Assembly: GCA_027364735.1 (NCBI GenBank)
Contig: DAHXOT010000045.1
Coordinates: 186,001-250,000 of the forward strand
Direction of reading: 5' to 3'
DNA length: 64,000 bases
Origin: Hydrotalea sp.
GTDB lineage: Bacteria; Bacteroidota; Bacteroidia; Chitinophagales; Chitinophagaceae
The notes below the pieces were generated by a model that saw nothing but the letters and a program-made list of their open reading frames with translations, ran no database searches and was not told where the DNA came from. How positions within the stretch are numbered: position 1 is the first letter of the stretch; each line of letters opens with the position of its first letter. Positions 44,350 to 53,344 of the stretch are shown piece after piece. The position numbers were made by a program, and so were the translations under genes.

Positions 44350-44700
44350 TCAACTAAATAATCCTTTTGTTTCAATACCAATAAAAATCCCGTCTTTATT
44401 AGTTTGTACCGCATAGTTTTTTAAAAAAAAGCCCTCTCCACTGGTATTTCTGCCATTTTGCATGTTAAACTTATATCTGTGTAATGGGCAAACTATGTTT
44501 CCAATAGCATCAATAGTTCCATTGGCTAAAATGCCACTTGCATGTGGGCATTTATAAGCAAAAGCAAAAATTTTATTTTGAAAGATGGCTAATGTAATTT
44601 TTTTATTGTCTATTGTTATTACACACATATTATTAGTTTGCCAACTAATTTCTTCCGGAGTGGTTGCTATTTTATGCCATATAATTTTTGAAAAGCTCAT
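44350..44700 (-). CDS. Rieske [2Fe-2S] protein
   Basis: A 116-residue soluble ferredoxin-like protein. The Rieske ligands are YKCPHASGIL (Cys, His) and IVCPLHRYKFN (Cys, His), with the usual spacing of about 18 residues. No signal peptide or membrane segment is seen, so it is the soluble type, as in small nitrite reductase or dioxygenase ferredoxins. It starts directly after the hflX stop, so the two are likely co-transcribed. The redox partner is unknown. Confidence 0.9.
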   Translation of the reverse strand: MSFSKIIWHKIATTPEEISWQTNNMCVITIDNKKITLAIFQNKIFAFAYKCPHASGILANGTIDAIGNIVCPLHRYKFNMQNGRNTSGEGFFLKNYAVQTNKDGIFIGIETKGLFS

Positions 44701-45888
44701 TTAAAAATAAACGGTTTTGTATGGGTAGCGTATTTGATACATATCTCGTACTTTGTGTAAAATAAATAAGCGTAATGCATCTATATTTTTACGTTCTGTT
44801 GCCGAAATAAATACACAATTTTTATTGGTTTGTCTTTCCCATTTTTCTTTCATTTCTAATAAAATATTTTCTTTAACTGCATCATCAAGCCATTCATCAA
44901 AATAAACATGTTCGTATAAATCCATTTTATTAAAAATGGTAAGTACCGGTTTATTGTAGGCATTTAGTTCTTGTAAAGTTTTGTTTACGGTAGCCATTTG
45001 CTCTTCAAATTGCGGATGAGATGTATCTACTACATGTAATAAAATATCTGCTTCTCTCACTTCATCTAATGTGCTTTTAAAGCTTTCAATTAAGTGATGA
45101 GGAAGTTTACGAATAAAGCCAACCGTATCGCTTAATAAAAAAGGAGTATTTTCAAAAACTACTTTTCGGGTGGTGGTGTCTAATGTGGCAAATAATTTAT
45201 TTTCGGCAAATACGTCACTTTTGCTTAGCAAATTCATGGTAGTGCTTTTGCCCACATTGGTATAACCTACTAAGGATACGCGTATAAATTCTCCTCTATC
45301 TTTTCGTTGGGTGAAAGATTGTTTATCTATTTCGGATAATTTTTTTTTCAGTAACGATATTTTATCTTTTACAATTCGCCTATCGGTTTCAATTTCTGTT
45401 TCACCCGGGCCTCTTGTACCAATACCACCTCCTTGCCTTTCTAAATGTTGCCACATTCCTTTTAATCGGGGTAATAGGTACTGGTATTGTGCCAATTCAA
45501 CCTGTACTTTAGCTTGTGCTGTTCGGGCACGGCGAGCAAAAATATCCAGTATTAAATCGCTGCGATCGATAGTTTTTATGCCAATTGCTTTTTCGATATT
45601 GCTAATTTGCGAGCCGGTTAATTCATCATCAAAAATGGCAACATCAATTCCTTTTTGGGCGATATAGTTTTTTATTTCTTCTAATTTTCCTTTCCCTACA
45701 AAAGTTTTACTATCGGGATGTTGTAATTTTTGCGTAAATCTTTTTGTAGTAACAGCTCCTGCAGTTTCGGCTAAAAAAGATAATTCGTCTAAATATTCGG
45801 TTACTTGCTCTTCTGTTTGTTCTTTTTGAACTACACCAACTAAAATTGCTTTTTCTTGTTCTTTTATTTTTTGTTGTTTCTCTATCAA
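44701..45888 (-). CDS. hflX: GTPase HflX
   Basis: A 395-residue GTPase that binds and splits stalled ribosomes. The N-terminal HflX domain (SKTFVGKGKLEEIKNYI, DDELTGSQISNIEKA) precedes a coiled-coil region with GGGIGTRGPGETEIETDRR, then the G domain with LVGYTNVGKSTTMN (G1), DTVGFIRKLPHHL and NKMDL. The start is the TTG at 45888; the frame is closed upstream by a TGA a few codons away, and no ATG is near. A -7 element lies 15 bases upstream of it. Confidence 0.94.
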   Translation of the reverse strand: MIEKQQKIKEQEKAILVGVVQKEQTEEQVTEYLDELSFLAETAGAVTTKRFTQKLQHPDSKTFVGKGKLEEIKNYIAQKGIDVAIFDDELTGSQISNIEKAIGIKTIDRSDLILDIFARRARTAQAKVQVELAQYQYLLPRLKGMWQHLERQGGGIGTRGPGETEIETDRRIVKDKISLLKKKLSEIDKQSFTQRKDRGEFIRVSLVGYTNVGKSTTMNLLSKSDVFAENKLFATLDTTTRKVVFENTPFLLSDTVGFIRKLPHHLIESFKSTLDEVREADILLHVVDTSHPQFEEQMATVNKTLQELNAYNKPVLTIFNKMDLYEHVYFDEWLDDAVKENILLEMKEKWERQTNKNCVFISATERKNIDALRLFILHKVRDMYQIRYPYKTVYF

Positions 45889-45902
45889 ATCAAAAATTTT
45901 TA

Positions 45903-45910
45903 CAAATGTA
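45903..45910 (-). promoter_or_regulatory. -7 promoter element for hflX
   Basis: On the minus strand this reads TACATTTG, an exact TAnnTTTG match, 15 bases before the TTG start at 45888, and so supports that start. Confidence 0.4.
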
Positions 45911-45946
45911 ATTTATCCAATTCCCTTTTTAAAAACCTTTATTATT

Positions 45947-47089
45947 TTAAGGAATTACTTCGAATAACAATAATTGTGTTTTTTCGAGTGGATTAAAATT
46001 GTTGTCGGCAATAAACAATAGGGTATTATGGCCATTGGGTAATGTAGGGCCAAAGGTTACGCCTTCAATATTATCAATGTACATTTTTAAATCGTCCATG
46101 TTCAGTAATAATTGTTTAGTGGCAGCGGTAAAATGGGTATTTTTTTTAAGCGATTTATTATGGATAATATTTGTGGCATTACTTAAATTGGCCATATAAA
46201 CTTTAATAGTGCAAGCGGATATTCCGGTAGAAAATGAACGTTCAATAACCAATAATTGATGGTTGTTAATAAAAAGAATATCCGGAATACCGTTTATTTT
46301 AAATCCATTTTCGGGAATAGCAGCATGTGCCACTGGATCTAATAAATACGCATATTGTGCTGTGTTTTTTTTAGTTTCTACATCAAACTTATATAGGCGG
46401 ATAAAAGCTTTATTGGGTTGCACATTGGCTCTTGGTCCATCTTCGTACAAAGGTTCTTCAACATTTACCCAAAGTGTTTTATAATTGTTACTAAATGATA
46501 ATCCTTCTAATACACCATTTTGGCGTGGCCCATTTTCGGTGGCATGCATTAATAAATTGTGTGGTAAGGGAAAAGTATCCAAATATTTCCCTTGTTTAGA
46601 CATAATGGTAATTGCCGGATTCTCTAAAATGGTATCTTTTTTATTAACAATTCTTTCTCCTTCGCTTGTCCAATACAAAGTATTATTGGCACTATTAAGC
46701 CGTATATCTTCGGGGTCGGGTGTATGAAAAGGATTTTGTTTAGAATTAGGATATACGGTATCATTGCTTTGCAGCATATTTTGTACATCAACAAAAACAA
46801 TACTGTCTATTGAATTATTATGGATAAAAATATGGGCAGTATAAAATCGTGCAGGATTTATTGCACTTCTGTCATCGCTAATTAAGTAGTATATATTATC
46901 TTTTTTATCATAATCAATACCCGATAAACCACCAATAATAGAATTTTTAAAAGATTGGTTGTATGCAATATCCCGTTCGCTTAAAAATTTTAATTTACTG
47001 ATAGTTTTATTTTGTGTAATTCCTTTGCTATAACAAGTAAATACAATTAAAGGCAGTAGTATATAGTGGTAAATAGATGTTTTTTGCAT
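45947..47089 (-). CDS. esterase-like activity of phytase family protein
   Basis: A 380-residue secreted protein with a signal peptide (hydrophobic residues 8-20). The mature part has the beta-propeller pattern of PF13449 (phytase-like esterase): GGLSGIDYDKKDNIYYLISDD near the start, DPEDIRLNSANNTLYWTSEGER, GVLEGLSFSNNYKTLWVNVEE and IEGVTFGPTLPNGHNTLLFIADNN. The name reflects a domain, not a proved activity. It is not obviously linked to its neighbours. Confidence 0.87.
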   Translation of the reverse strand: MQKTSIYHYILLPLIVFTCYSKGITQNKTISKLKFLSERDIAYNQSFKNSIIGGLSGIDYDKKDNIYYLISDDRSAINPARFYTAHIFIHNNSIDSIVFVDVQNMLQSNDTVYPNSKQNPFHTPDPEDIRLNSANNTLYWTSEGERIVNKKDTILENPAITIMSKQGKYLDTFPLPHNLLMHATENGPRQNGVLEGLSFSNNYKTLWVNVEEPLYEDGPRANVQPNKAFIRLYKFDVETKKNTAQYAYLLDPVAHAAIPENGFKINGIPDILFINNHQLLVIERSFSTGISACTIKVYMANLSNATNIIHNKSLKKNTHFTAATKQLLLNMDDLKMYIDNIEGVTFGPTLPNGHNTLLFIADNNFNPLEKTQLLLFEVIP

Positions 47090-47184
47090 AACGATAATTT
47101 AACTAATACCTGTAAGAATAAAGCATTTGTATAAATAAACAGAAAAAATATTTTACTGAAGAGTATAATTTTAATAGGAATAAT

Positions 47185-47216
47185 AAAAACCACTTACAAT
47201 ACTATAAGTGGCTTTT
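47185..47216 (-). terminator. terminator after the CAT-anticodon tRNA
   Basis: A 12-position stem on the minus strand (arms 47205-47216 and 47185-47196, containing GCCACTTA) with one G-U pair, an 8-base loop and a T-rich tail, 6 bases after the tRNA 3' end. Confidence 0.75.
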
Positions 47217-47222
47217 ATTAAG

Positions 47223-47296
47223 TGGGCCCACCTGGGCTTGAACCAGGGACCCCCTGATTATGAGTCAGGTGCTCTAACCAGCTGAGCTATAGGCCC
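47223..47296 (-). tRNA. tRNA with CAT anticodon (Met elongator or Ile2)
   Basis: A 74-base cloverleaf. Acceptor stem GGGCCTA pairs with TGGGCCC (one G-U), discriminator A, D-arm GCTC/GAGC, anticodon stem CCTGA/TCAGG with loop CTCATAA, anticodon CAT, T-arm CCTGG TTCAAGC CCAGG. It is not an initiator, since the acceptor starts with a normal G-C pair and the stem lacks the three G-C pairs. Whether it reads AUG or, after lysidine modification, AUA cannot be settled by eye; the GACTCATAATC loop region resembles known tRNA-Ile2. Confidence 0.93.
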
Positions 47297-47297
47297 C

Positions 47298-47317
47298 GAA
47301 TCAAAGCATTTTGATTC
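47298..47317. other. hairpin in tRNA 5' leader
   Basis: A perfect 8-bp stem (GAATCAAA, loop GCAT, TTTGATTC) that starts 2 bases before the tRNA 5' end on the minus strand, between the promoter and the tRNA. It may affect 5' processing or simply be leader structure. Confidence 0.45.
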
Positions 47318-47326
47318 ATGAGGCCG

Positions 47327-47356
47327 CAAAAATAGTTAAATCGGTAGATTTTCAAA
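47327..47356 (-). promoter_or_regulatory. Bacteroidota promoter for the CAT-anticodon tRNA
   Basis: On the minus strand, -33 TTTG (47353-47356) and -7 TATTTTTG (47327-47334) are 18 bases apart. The -7 octamer is identical to that of tRNA-Asn. Confidence 0.8.
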
Positions 47357-47418
47357 CTAAAAAACAAATTATGCCATAAATTTTTTAAAATTATCTTTAT
47401 ATAGTAATAACTTTTGTG

Positions 47419-48663
47419 ATGCTTAAATCAATTCCAATCCTATTATTCTTTTCCTTTGGTTGCTTATATGTATTTTCTCAAACAAAATCCATTTCATCCG
47501 ATGAGTTATTGCAATTAGCTCGTCATGCAGCTTTTGATAAAAAAGATTATACCACCGCCAAAGCGTATTTATATTCGGCTTTGGCACAATCGCCCAATTA
47601 TGCCGATGTGCGAATTTTTTTAGGAAGAATTTTTTCGTGGACAAGTAACTATGATAGTGCATCAATTTGCTTTTCTTATGTTTTAAAGAATAATCCGGAT
47701 AATGAAGATGCAGCAATTGCATACACTGATTTAAATTACTGGAATGATAAAAACGATAGGGCATTAACTATTTGCAATAATGCATTAAAGTATCATCCAC
47801 AATCGCAAGAAATTTTGCTTCGTAAGACAAAAATACTTTTGGCTCAAAAAAATTTTAGTGAGGCAAATAGTATTATTCAATCGTTACTTTCTATTAATAA
47901 AAACAATACGCAAGCCCGAGAAATTGCCGATGCAATTAAAGATCAATCATCTAAAAATAAAATTGGCATTAGCTACGATTACACATCTTTCGATAAACAA
48001 TTTAACAATCCTTGGCATTTAACAAGTGTTTCTTACTATCGAAATACAAAATTGGGTACTGTTATAGGAAGAATTAATTATGCTAATAGGTTTGCCGAAA
48101 ATGGCTGGCAAGCAGAAATGGAAGCATATCCCAAAATTTCTAAAACCTTTTATAGTTATGTGAATGCAGGATACTCAGATAATATTGGAGTGTTTCCTCA
48201 TTGGCGCGCAGGATATTCGTTATATGCTAATCTTCCCAAAAGTTATGAAGCCGAATTAGGTTTTAGGTATTTAAATTTTTCTGCTGCTCCTATTTGGATT
48301 TATACTGCGTACCTTGGCAAATACTATAAAAGTTGGTTATTTGGATCGAGAGTATATATAACACCCGGACAAAATGGTTCGGCAGTTTCTTCCTCCTATG
48401 CACTTAATGCAAATTATTATTTATCCGATGCCGATAATTTTTGGTCGGCAACCATTGGTTATGGAATTTCTCCTGATGATAATGTCAACTCAATTCAGTT
48501 TAATCAGTTATTAAAAACGTATAAAGCATTGCTAATTTATCAAACCAAAATTTCTAAATTCAATATTTTGTATTTCAATATGGGATGGTATTATCAGGAG
48601 TATTTGCCTCAAACCTGGGGTAATCAATTTCAAACCGGTATATTATGGCAACATCGGTTTTAA
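47419..48663 (+). CDS. YaiO-like TPR and outer-membrane beta-barrel protein
   Basis: A 414-residue protein from ATG 47419 (a GTG codon lies just before). It has a signal peptide (residues 3-20). Residues 25-170 form TPR-like helices (LARHAAFDKKDYTTAKAYLY, FLGRIFSWTSNYDSA, DLNYWNDKNDRAL). The C-terminal 240 residues are a beta-barrel with alternating strands ending in GILWQHRF, the terminal aromatic expected for outer-membrane insertion. This is the YaiO layout; in E. coli yaiO neighbours a glycosyltransferase gene and may export a polysaccharide. The next gene overlaps by 19 bases. Confidence 0.8.
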   Translation: MLKSIPILLFFSFGCLYVFSQTKSISSDELLQLARHAAFDKKDYTTAKAYLYSALAQSPNYADVRIFLGRIFSWTSNYDSASICFSYVLKNNPDNEDAAIAYTDLNYWNDKNDRALTICNNALKYHPQSQEILLRKTKILLAQKNFSEANSIIQSLLSINKNNTQAREIADAIKDQSSKNKIGISYDYTSFDKQFNNPWHLTSVSYYRNTKLGTVIGRINYANRFAENGWQAEMEAYPKISKTFYSYVNAGYSDNIGVFPHWRAGYSLYANLPKSYEAELGFRYLNFSAAPIWIYTAYLGKYYKSWLFGSRVYITPGQNGSAVSSSYALNANYYLSDADNFWSATIGYGISPDDNVNSIQFNQLLKTYKALLIYQTKISKFNILYFNMGWYYQEYLPQTWGNQFQTGILWQHRF

Positions 48664-49829
48664 AATCTTGGTTCAAAATAATAAAAAGAATAGCCATTGT
48701 TGTTCTTGTATTAACACCTGTATTGATGTTTTTAATTTGGTTTTTTTGGCCAAAAAGAAAATTAACGGTAGCTATTATAGATAAAACAGTATTAACTACA
48801 CAAGCACAAGAACATATTTCTTTTAACTGGATTTTAAATCACGAAAAATTTGTAAAAAATAATGAACATCTGTACAATCCTTCAACAGATTATTTTGGTT
48901 TTTTTCCTGAAGAAAATGAAAAATTTCGTTTAAAGGGATTAGAGCGATTTACTAAAAATCAATTAATACAATTAAGTGCAGATGCCGATTTGGTTTATTT
49001 AACCGATGCGTACGGAATTTATAGAAATGAATGGATAAAACACAGCGATACTAAAGAAAGATCGGGAATTATTTATGGAGGAACCAGTGATGCCGATATG
49101 CAATTTTTGCAATTAATGCAACAAAATAAAAAACTTATAATTGCCGAATTTAATTCATTAGGATCGCCAACTTCTCCCATTGTTAGAAGTGAATTTGAAA
49201 AAACTTTTGGAATAAAATGGCTTAATTGGATTGGAAGATATTTTGCAGTATTGGATACTTCGATAAATACCGAATTGCCCAAATGGATGATTAAAAATTA
49301 TCTGTTACAGCATAATCACCAATGGTCTTTTAAAGGAAGTGGAATTGTATTTGTACGAAGCGATGATAGAATTGAAATTTTATCATACCCTATTAATTTA
49401 ACTGTTCAAACGCCATTAATTTATGCTACAGCAGAAGGTAAAAATTATTATCAATTACCCGAAAAAATAAAATACAATTATTGGTTTGAAGTAAATGAAA
49501 TAAACCAAACTTATAACCATTCTATTGCCAATTTTAGCATTGAAACTAATGTTGCCGGTACCGATTCTCTGCTGCGTTGGGGTATTCCAAAAACATTTCC
49601 GGCAGTTTCTGTTCATATTAATAACGGTTACAGATTTTTTTATTTTTCAGGCGATTTTTGCGATAATCCTATTCATCTTTTTTCTGCTTATTTTAAGTGG
49701 GTGCAATATTTTAAATGGATGTTTTATAACACGCAAGATCCTGAAGAAAGAAAAAGTTTTTTTTGGAAATTTTACAGCCCGTTGGTTACAAAAATTTTAA
49801 ATGATTATTATCAGTCGCGAATGCAATAA
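48645..49829 (+). CDS. unrecognised membrane-anchored periplasmic protein
   Basis: A 394-residue protein whose start overlaps the YaiO-like gene by 19 bases. Residues 1-12 are basic, 13-35 form one transmembrane helix (IAIVVLVLTPVLMFLIWFFW), and the rest is probably periplasmic. A mixed alpha/beta part (about 38-190) with KLTVAIIDKT, DADLVYLTDAYGIY and NKKLIIAEFNSLGSP resembles class I glutamine-amidotransferase-like or flavodoxin-like folds, though no catalytic triad is evident. The C-terminal half is rich in Tyr, Trp and Phe. I do not recognise the family. Gene overlap ties it to the YaiO-like protein and to the convergent glycan operon. Confidence 0.75.
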   Translation: MATSVLKSWFKIIKRIAIVVLVLTPVLMFLIWFFWPKRKLTVAIIDKTVLTTQAQEHISFNWILNHEKFVKNNEHLYNPSTDYFGFFPEENEKFRLKGLERFTKNQLIQLSADADLVYLTDAYGIYRNEWIKHSDTKERSGIIYGGTSDADMQFLQLMQQNKKLIIAEFNSLGSPTSPIVRSEFEKTFGIKWLNWIGRYFAVLDTSINTELPKWMIKNYLLQHNHQWSFKGSGIVFVRSDDRIEILSYPINLTVQTPLIYATAEGKNYYQLPEKIKYNYWFEVNEINQTYNHSIANFSIETNVAGTDSLLRWGIPKTFPAVSVHINNGYRFFYFSGDFCDNPIHLFSAYFKWVQYFKWMFYNTQDPEERKSFFWKFYSPLVTKILNDYYQSRMQ

Positions 49830-49834
49830 TTCTT

Positions 49835-52800
49835 TCAATTACTATTTTTAAGTAAGCTATCGGGCAATAATTTATAATTAGAAAGTAATTGGTTGTTCTT
49901 ATATTTAAACTTGTTTAAAGCATTATTGAGTTGTTGCTTTTTACTATCGTTTTGTATTAAACTTATATCCATGTTATTGCTTATTGCATATAAATTATTA
50001 CCCGAAAGCATATAGTCTTCCATTATAAAATCGTTTATTTCTGTTTTAGTTTGCATTAATGGATATGCATGAATATTTCTGAATGATCTTACAGTATCTA
50101 ATCCTGTTCCCATCCAACTTACTGTGGTTGGTATTTTTAAATGGTATGTATTGTGTAATAGCATTAGCAAGCTGGGTGTAATATCGAAATGAGTTGAAAC
50201 TGAAGAAAATTTTGCTGTACGCTTTAAGAGAGGAGAGTAAATAATTAATGGCACATGATAGCGATCTATTTTACTACTCATAGGTATTTCGGGCATTCTA
50301 TGATCTCCTGTAATTATAAAAATAGTATTATTAAATTCTTTGGTTTTGCTATACAGGTTAAAAAAGTATTTTATTGCATCGTCCATATATAAAATAGTGG
50401 CATAATTTTTTTCATAATTTCTATGTTCTTTTTTTTGTGTTTCATCTAAGCCAAGTTCATTCATTCTCTGTTCAAATTTTTGCAGGTATTTGTCTTCTTC
50501 ATTAATAATAAATGGATCATGTGTAGAAACCGTTAAGGCAATATCTATAAAAGGTAATTCGGTAGTGGTTTCTGATAATATTTTTTTAAAAAGATCTTTA
50601 TCGCCATAACCCCATGTAAAACCATTTGTTGCAGGCATTTTTTTATATAGTGAAGATGAGAAGCTTTGTTCATCATGCACGTTTGTTTTATTTTTTTGCA
50701 TGAAAAGATGCATATTATCGAAATCGGCATTTCCTCCATAATAGAAATTGCTTGTATAATTATTGTTATTTAAAATGCTCATTAAAGAAAAGTGTTGTGG
50801 CATTAAATTACCTAATTCGCAAAAACCATTTTTTGCAAATGGCAATGAAGCGGTTACTGAAGGCAATACTGCAAAAGTTCTTCCTCCTTCGCTTAAAAAA
50901 TTCTCCCAGTATAAACTCTTTTCAGATAATGAATCTATAAAAGGAGTAAAGCTTCCTAAATAAGCTCCTTTGTTCGAGAAAGCTCTGCCTAAACCTTCCA
51001 CTAAAATGATAACAATATTGGGCGGCTTTGCCGATGAATTAAAAAAATTGCTTAATACATCGGTGCTATCCATTGTATGTAGAAAAGGAAATTTTTTTTC
51101 ATCAATATAGTTTATAGAAGTTGTTACATTCTTTTCATTATCACTTCCATAATCCCCAATATAAGTATCAGCGTATATGTCGTTATACGGTGTGGAAGGA
51201 AAGAAATGTTGTATTGAAGTAGTTATAAAGTAATAAGGTTTATTAATGGTTAAATTGTTGCTAAACTCTTGCTGCAATTGAATTTGGTTAGTGTATTGTG
51301 AGGTATTAAACAGGAACGATAATAGAAAAATAGAAACAATTATGTAAGAAGTAATACCGTTGCACTTAATTAGTTTGGGTATAAAAATTAAAGCAGTAAC
51401 AGTAGCGGTAATTATTAATACTGCAAGCAAAATAATTTTAATGTTGAATATTCCGGATGAGCCAATTGTTTGCAAAATTTCTTGATAAGAATATCCCCAA
51501 AGATCACTTCCCAATAAAACAGAAGTTCGTAAAAAATATTGTGATAATGCCAATTGAAGTATTACGAGAGAGCTTGCACAAATAAGTAAAATAATTTTTG
51601 CAATAGTTTTATGAATGAATGCAAGCAGAAAGAAAAGTATGCAAAATGCTCCTGCAATTTGTGTGTAGAAACTTATGTCTTTTATTACTGATAGGGTATA
51701 TGTTTTTACTGTAAAATTTGAAAATCCATTATGTACTGAGTTTTGAATTAGTTCTACCAAACGGGATGCAAGCAGTAATAAAAATAATGTTATAGTAATT
51801 GAAATAAATTGTTTTGCTGAAGCAGTAAGGTTAAAAAAAATAGTGGTTATTGATAGTCTTTTTCTTTTCGTTTCCACAGGCAATAATTCTGTAAAAGTCT
51901 GTGCAATTGGTTGTGTTTTATTTTGTGTTGTAAAACCAACTCTTGTCATTTCTCCCCATCCTTTATTTCTTGTAATAAGACTACCAAATCCTTTTATAGA
52001 GCTCCATACAACTAATGGATGAAAATAAAAAGGTTCAAGTAAAGCAGCGATAATAAGTTGAACAATATCCGATTGCCGCCTGTATTGATTGTATGTAATA
52101 ATTTCTAAGCAAATTGCAAAAATAGAATACAGATAGCCTAATAAAATAATAAGAAATAAATAGGTAAAAAAAGTATTCCATTCAATTAACCCGGTTAATG
52201 CCGATAAGAGAAAAAAAGCTAAACCAAAGAATTCAACAAGTGGTGCACAAAGTTCAAATAAAAACCAATAAGGATAACTTAATAAACCGGTAATATGATA
52301 AGCAGGATTAAAGAATAATTTTTTGTGCAGTTTCAATGTTTCAAAAGTTCCTCTTAGCCATCTGTTTCTTTGTCGTTTTAATATTTCGGATGATGAAGGT
52401 ACTTCTGTCCAGCATAGCGGATCGGGAATAAAACTAACAACATATTTTTCTTTTTTCTCTTCCATATATCTACGCATTCTCACTACAAGTTCCATATCTT
52501 CTCCAACTGTATTTGGGTTATATCCTCCGCAGGCAATTACAATTTCTTTATCAAATGCGCCGAATGCACCCGATATAAGCAATAATCCATTTAAATGGCT
52601 CCATGCCATTCTTCCTAAAATAAAAGCTCGTATGTATTCAAGGCTTTGCATGCGAGCCAAAAAATTAGTTGGCAAATTTACTTTCACCAATCTTCCATGT
52701 TCAATAATGCAAGAGTTTGCTACGCGTACTACACCACCGGTTGCAATTACCCTTTTATCTGTTTGTTCTAAAAAGGGTTTTATCATTTTTAATAGCGCAT

Positions 52801-53344
52801 CATTTTCTAATACGCAATCAACATCAATACAAACTAAATATTTATTCGATGCGATATTGATACCTGTATTTAATGCATCGGCTTTTCCTCCATTTACTTT
52901 ATCTATAACAATTAATTTTTTATAAATAGGATTTTTACTTTTATAAACTGCTTTAACTTCTTTGGTATTAATTTGATAATTGATAAAGTAGTTGGCATTT
53001 TCTAATTCAAACTCTTGTATTAATTTTTGTAAACTATCATCTTTACTTCCATCATTAATAATAATTACTTCAAAATTGCTGTAATACAGCGATAGTAGTG
53101 AACGGGCATTTTCGATAATAGTTTGACCTTCATTATAAGCCGGAGCTAATATGCTGATAGATGGTGTATATTTTGATGCAGCAAGTAATGTGTAGTTGGT
53201 AAATTTATTTTTTTGTAAGTAACTTTTAATTTCAAGTATAGCAAAAAAGCTAATTGCAAAATAGGTAATTATTAAAAGAATGGAGTAAATAAAAATTACA
53301 TATTGCACCATCAACTGAATAATATATTGTATGTAGTATATCAA
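49835..53344 (-). CDS. fusion of processive GT2 glycosyltransferase and LtaS-type phosphotransferase
   Basis: A 1169-residue membrane protein. After two N-terminal helices, residues 55-345 form a GT2 domain: INDGS with D98, CIDVD with D174 and D176, TVGED with D283, and Q325-R-N-R-W329, the motif of processive synthases such as cellulose, hyaluronan and PNAG enzymes. Several helices span 350-460 and 510-680. Residues 770-1130 form an alkaline-phosphatase-fold domain of the LtaS/sulfatase type, with E783 in LVEGLG, T823 in GGRT (likely nucleophile) and D1014-H1015 in ITGDHR. It may polymerise a sugar chain and add phospho-groups. The start is a TTG overlapping the upstream TGA; ATG 53311 is an alternative. 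Confidence 0.85.
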   Translation of the reverse strand: MIYYIQYIIQLMVQYVIFIYSILLIITYFAISFFAILEIKSYLQKNKFTNYTLLAASKYTPSISILAPAYNEGQTIIENARSLLSLYYSNFEVIIINDGSKDDSLQKLIQEFELENANYFINYQINTKEVKAVYKSKNPIYKKLIVIDKVNGGKADALNTGINIASNKYLVCIDVDCVLENDALLKMIKPFLEQTDKRVIATGGVVRVANSCIIEHGRLVKVNLPTNFLARMQSLEYIRAFILGRMAWSHLNGLLLISGAFGAFDKEIVIACGGYNPNTVGEDMELVVRMRRYMEEKKEKYVVSFIPDPLCWTEVPSSSEILKRQRNRWLRGTFETLKLHKKLFFNPAYHITGLLSYPYWFLFELCAPLVEFFGLAFFLLSALTGLIEWNTFFTYLFLIILLGYLYSIFAICLEIITYNQYRRQSDIVQLIIAALLEPFYFHPLVVWSSIKGFGSLITRNKGWGEMTRVGFTTQNKTQPIAQTFTELLPVETKRKRLSITTIFFNLTASAKQFISITITLFLLLLASRLVELIQNSVHNGFSNFTVKTYTLSVIKDISFYTQIAGAFCILFFLLAFIHKTIAKIILLICASSLVILQLALSQYFLRTSVLLGSDLWGYSYQEILQTIGSSGIFNIKIILLAVLIITATVTALIFIPKLIKCNGITSYIIVSIFLLSFLFNTSQYTNQIQLQQEFSNNLTINKPYYFITTSIQHFFPSTPYNDIYADTYIGDYGSDNEKNVTTSINYIDEKKFPFLHTMDSTDVLSNFFNSSAKPPNIVIILVEGLGRAFSNKGAYLGSFTPFIDSLSEKSLYWENFLSEGGRTFAVLPSVTASLPFAKNGFCELGNLMPQHFSLMSILNNNNYTSNFYYGGNADFDNMHLFMQKNKTNVHDEQSFSSSLYKKMPATNGFTWGYGDKDLFKKILSETTTELPFIDIALTVSTHDPFIINEEDKYLQKFEQRMNELGLDETQKKEHRNYEKNYATILYMDDAIKYFFNLYSKTKEFNNTIFIITGDHRMPEIPMSSKIDRYHVPLIIYSPLLKRTAKFSSVSTHFDITPSLLMLLHNTYHLKIPTTVSWMGTGLDTVRSFRNIHAYPLMQTKTEINDFIMEDYMLSGNNLYAISNNMDISLIQNDSKKQQLNNALNKFKYKNNQLLSNYKLLPDSLLKNSN

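Noticed and set aside
52323-52925. 200-codon open frame antisense to the glycosyltransferase fusion
   Set aside because: It lies wholly opposite well-conserved GT2 motifs (GED and QRNRW region), and its translation is Ser/Phe-rich without any domain. It is a by-product of codon use on the other strand.
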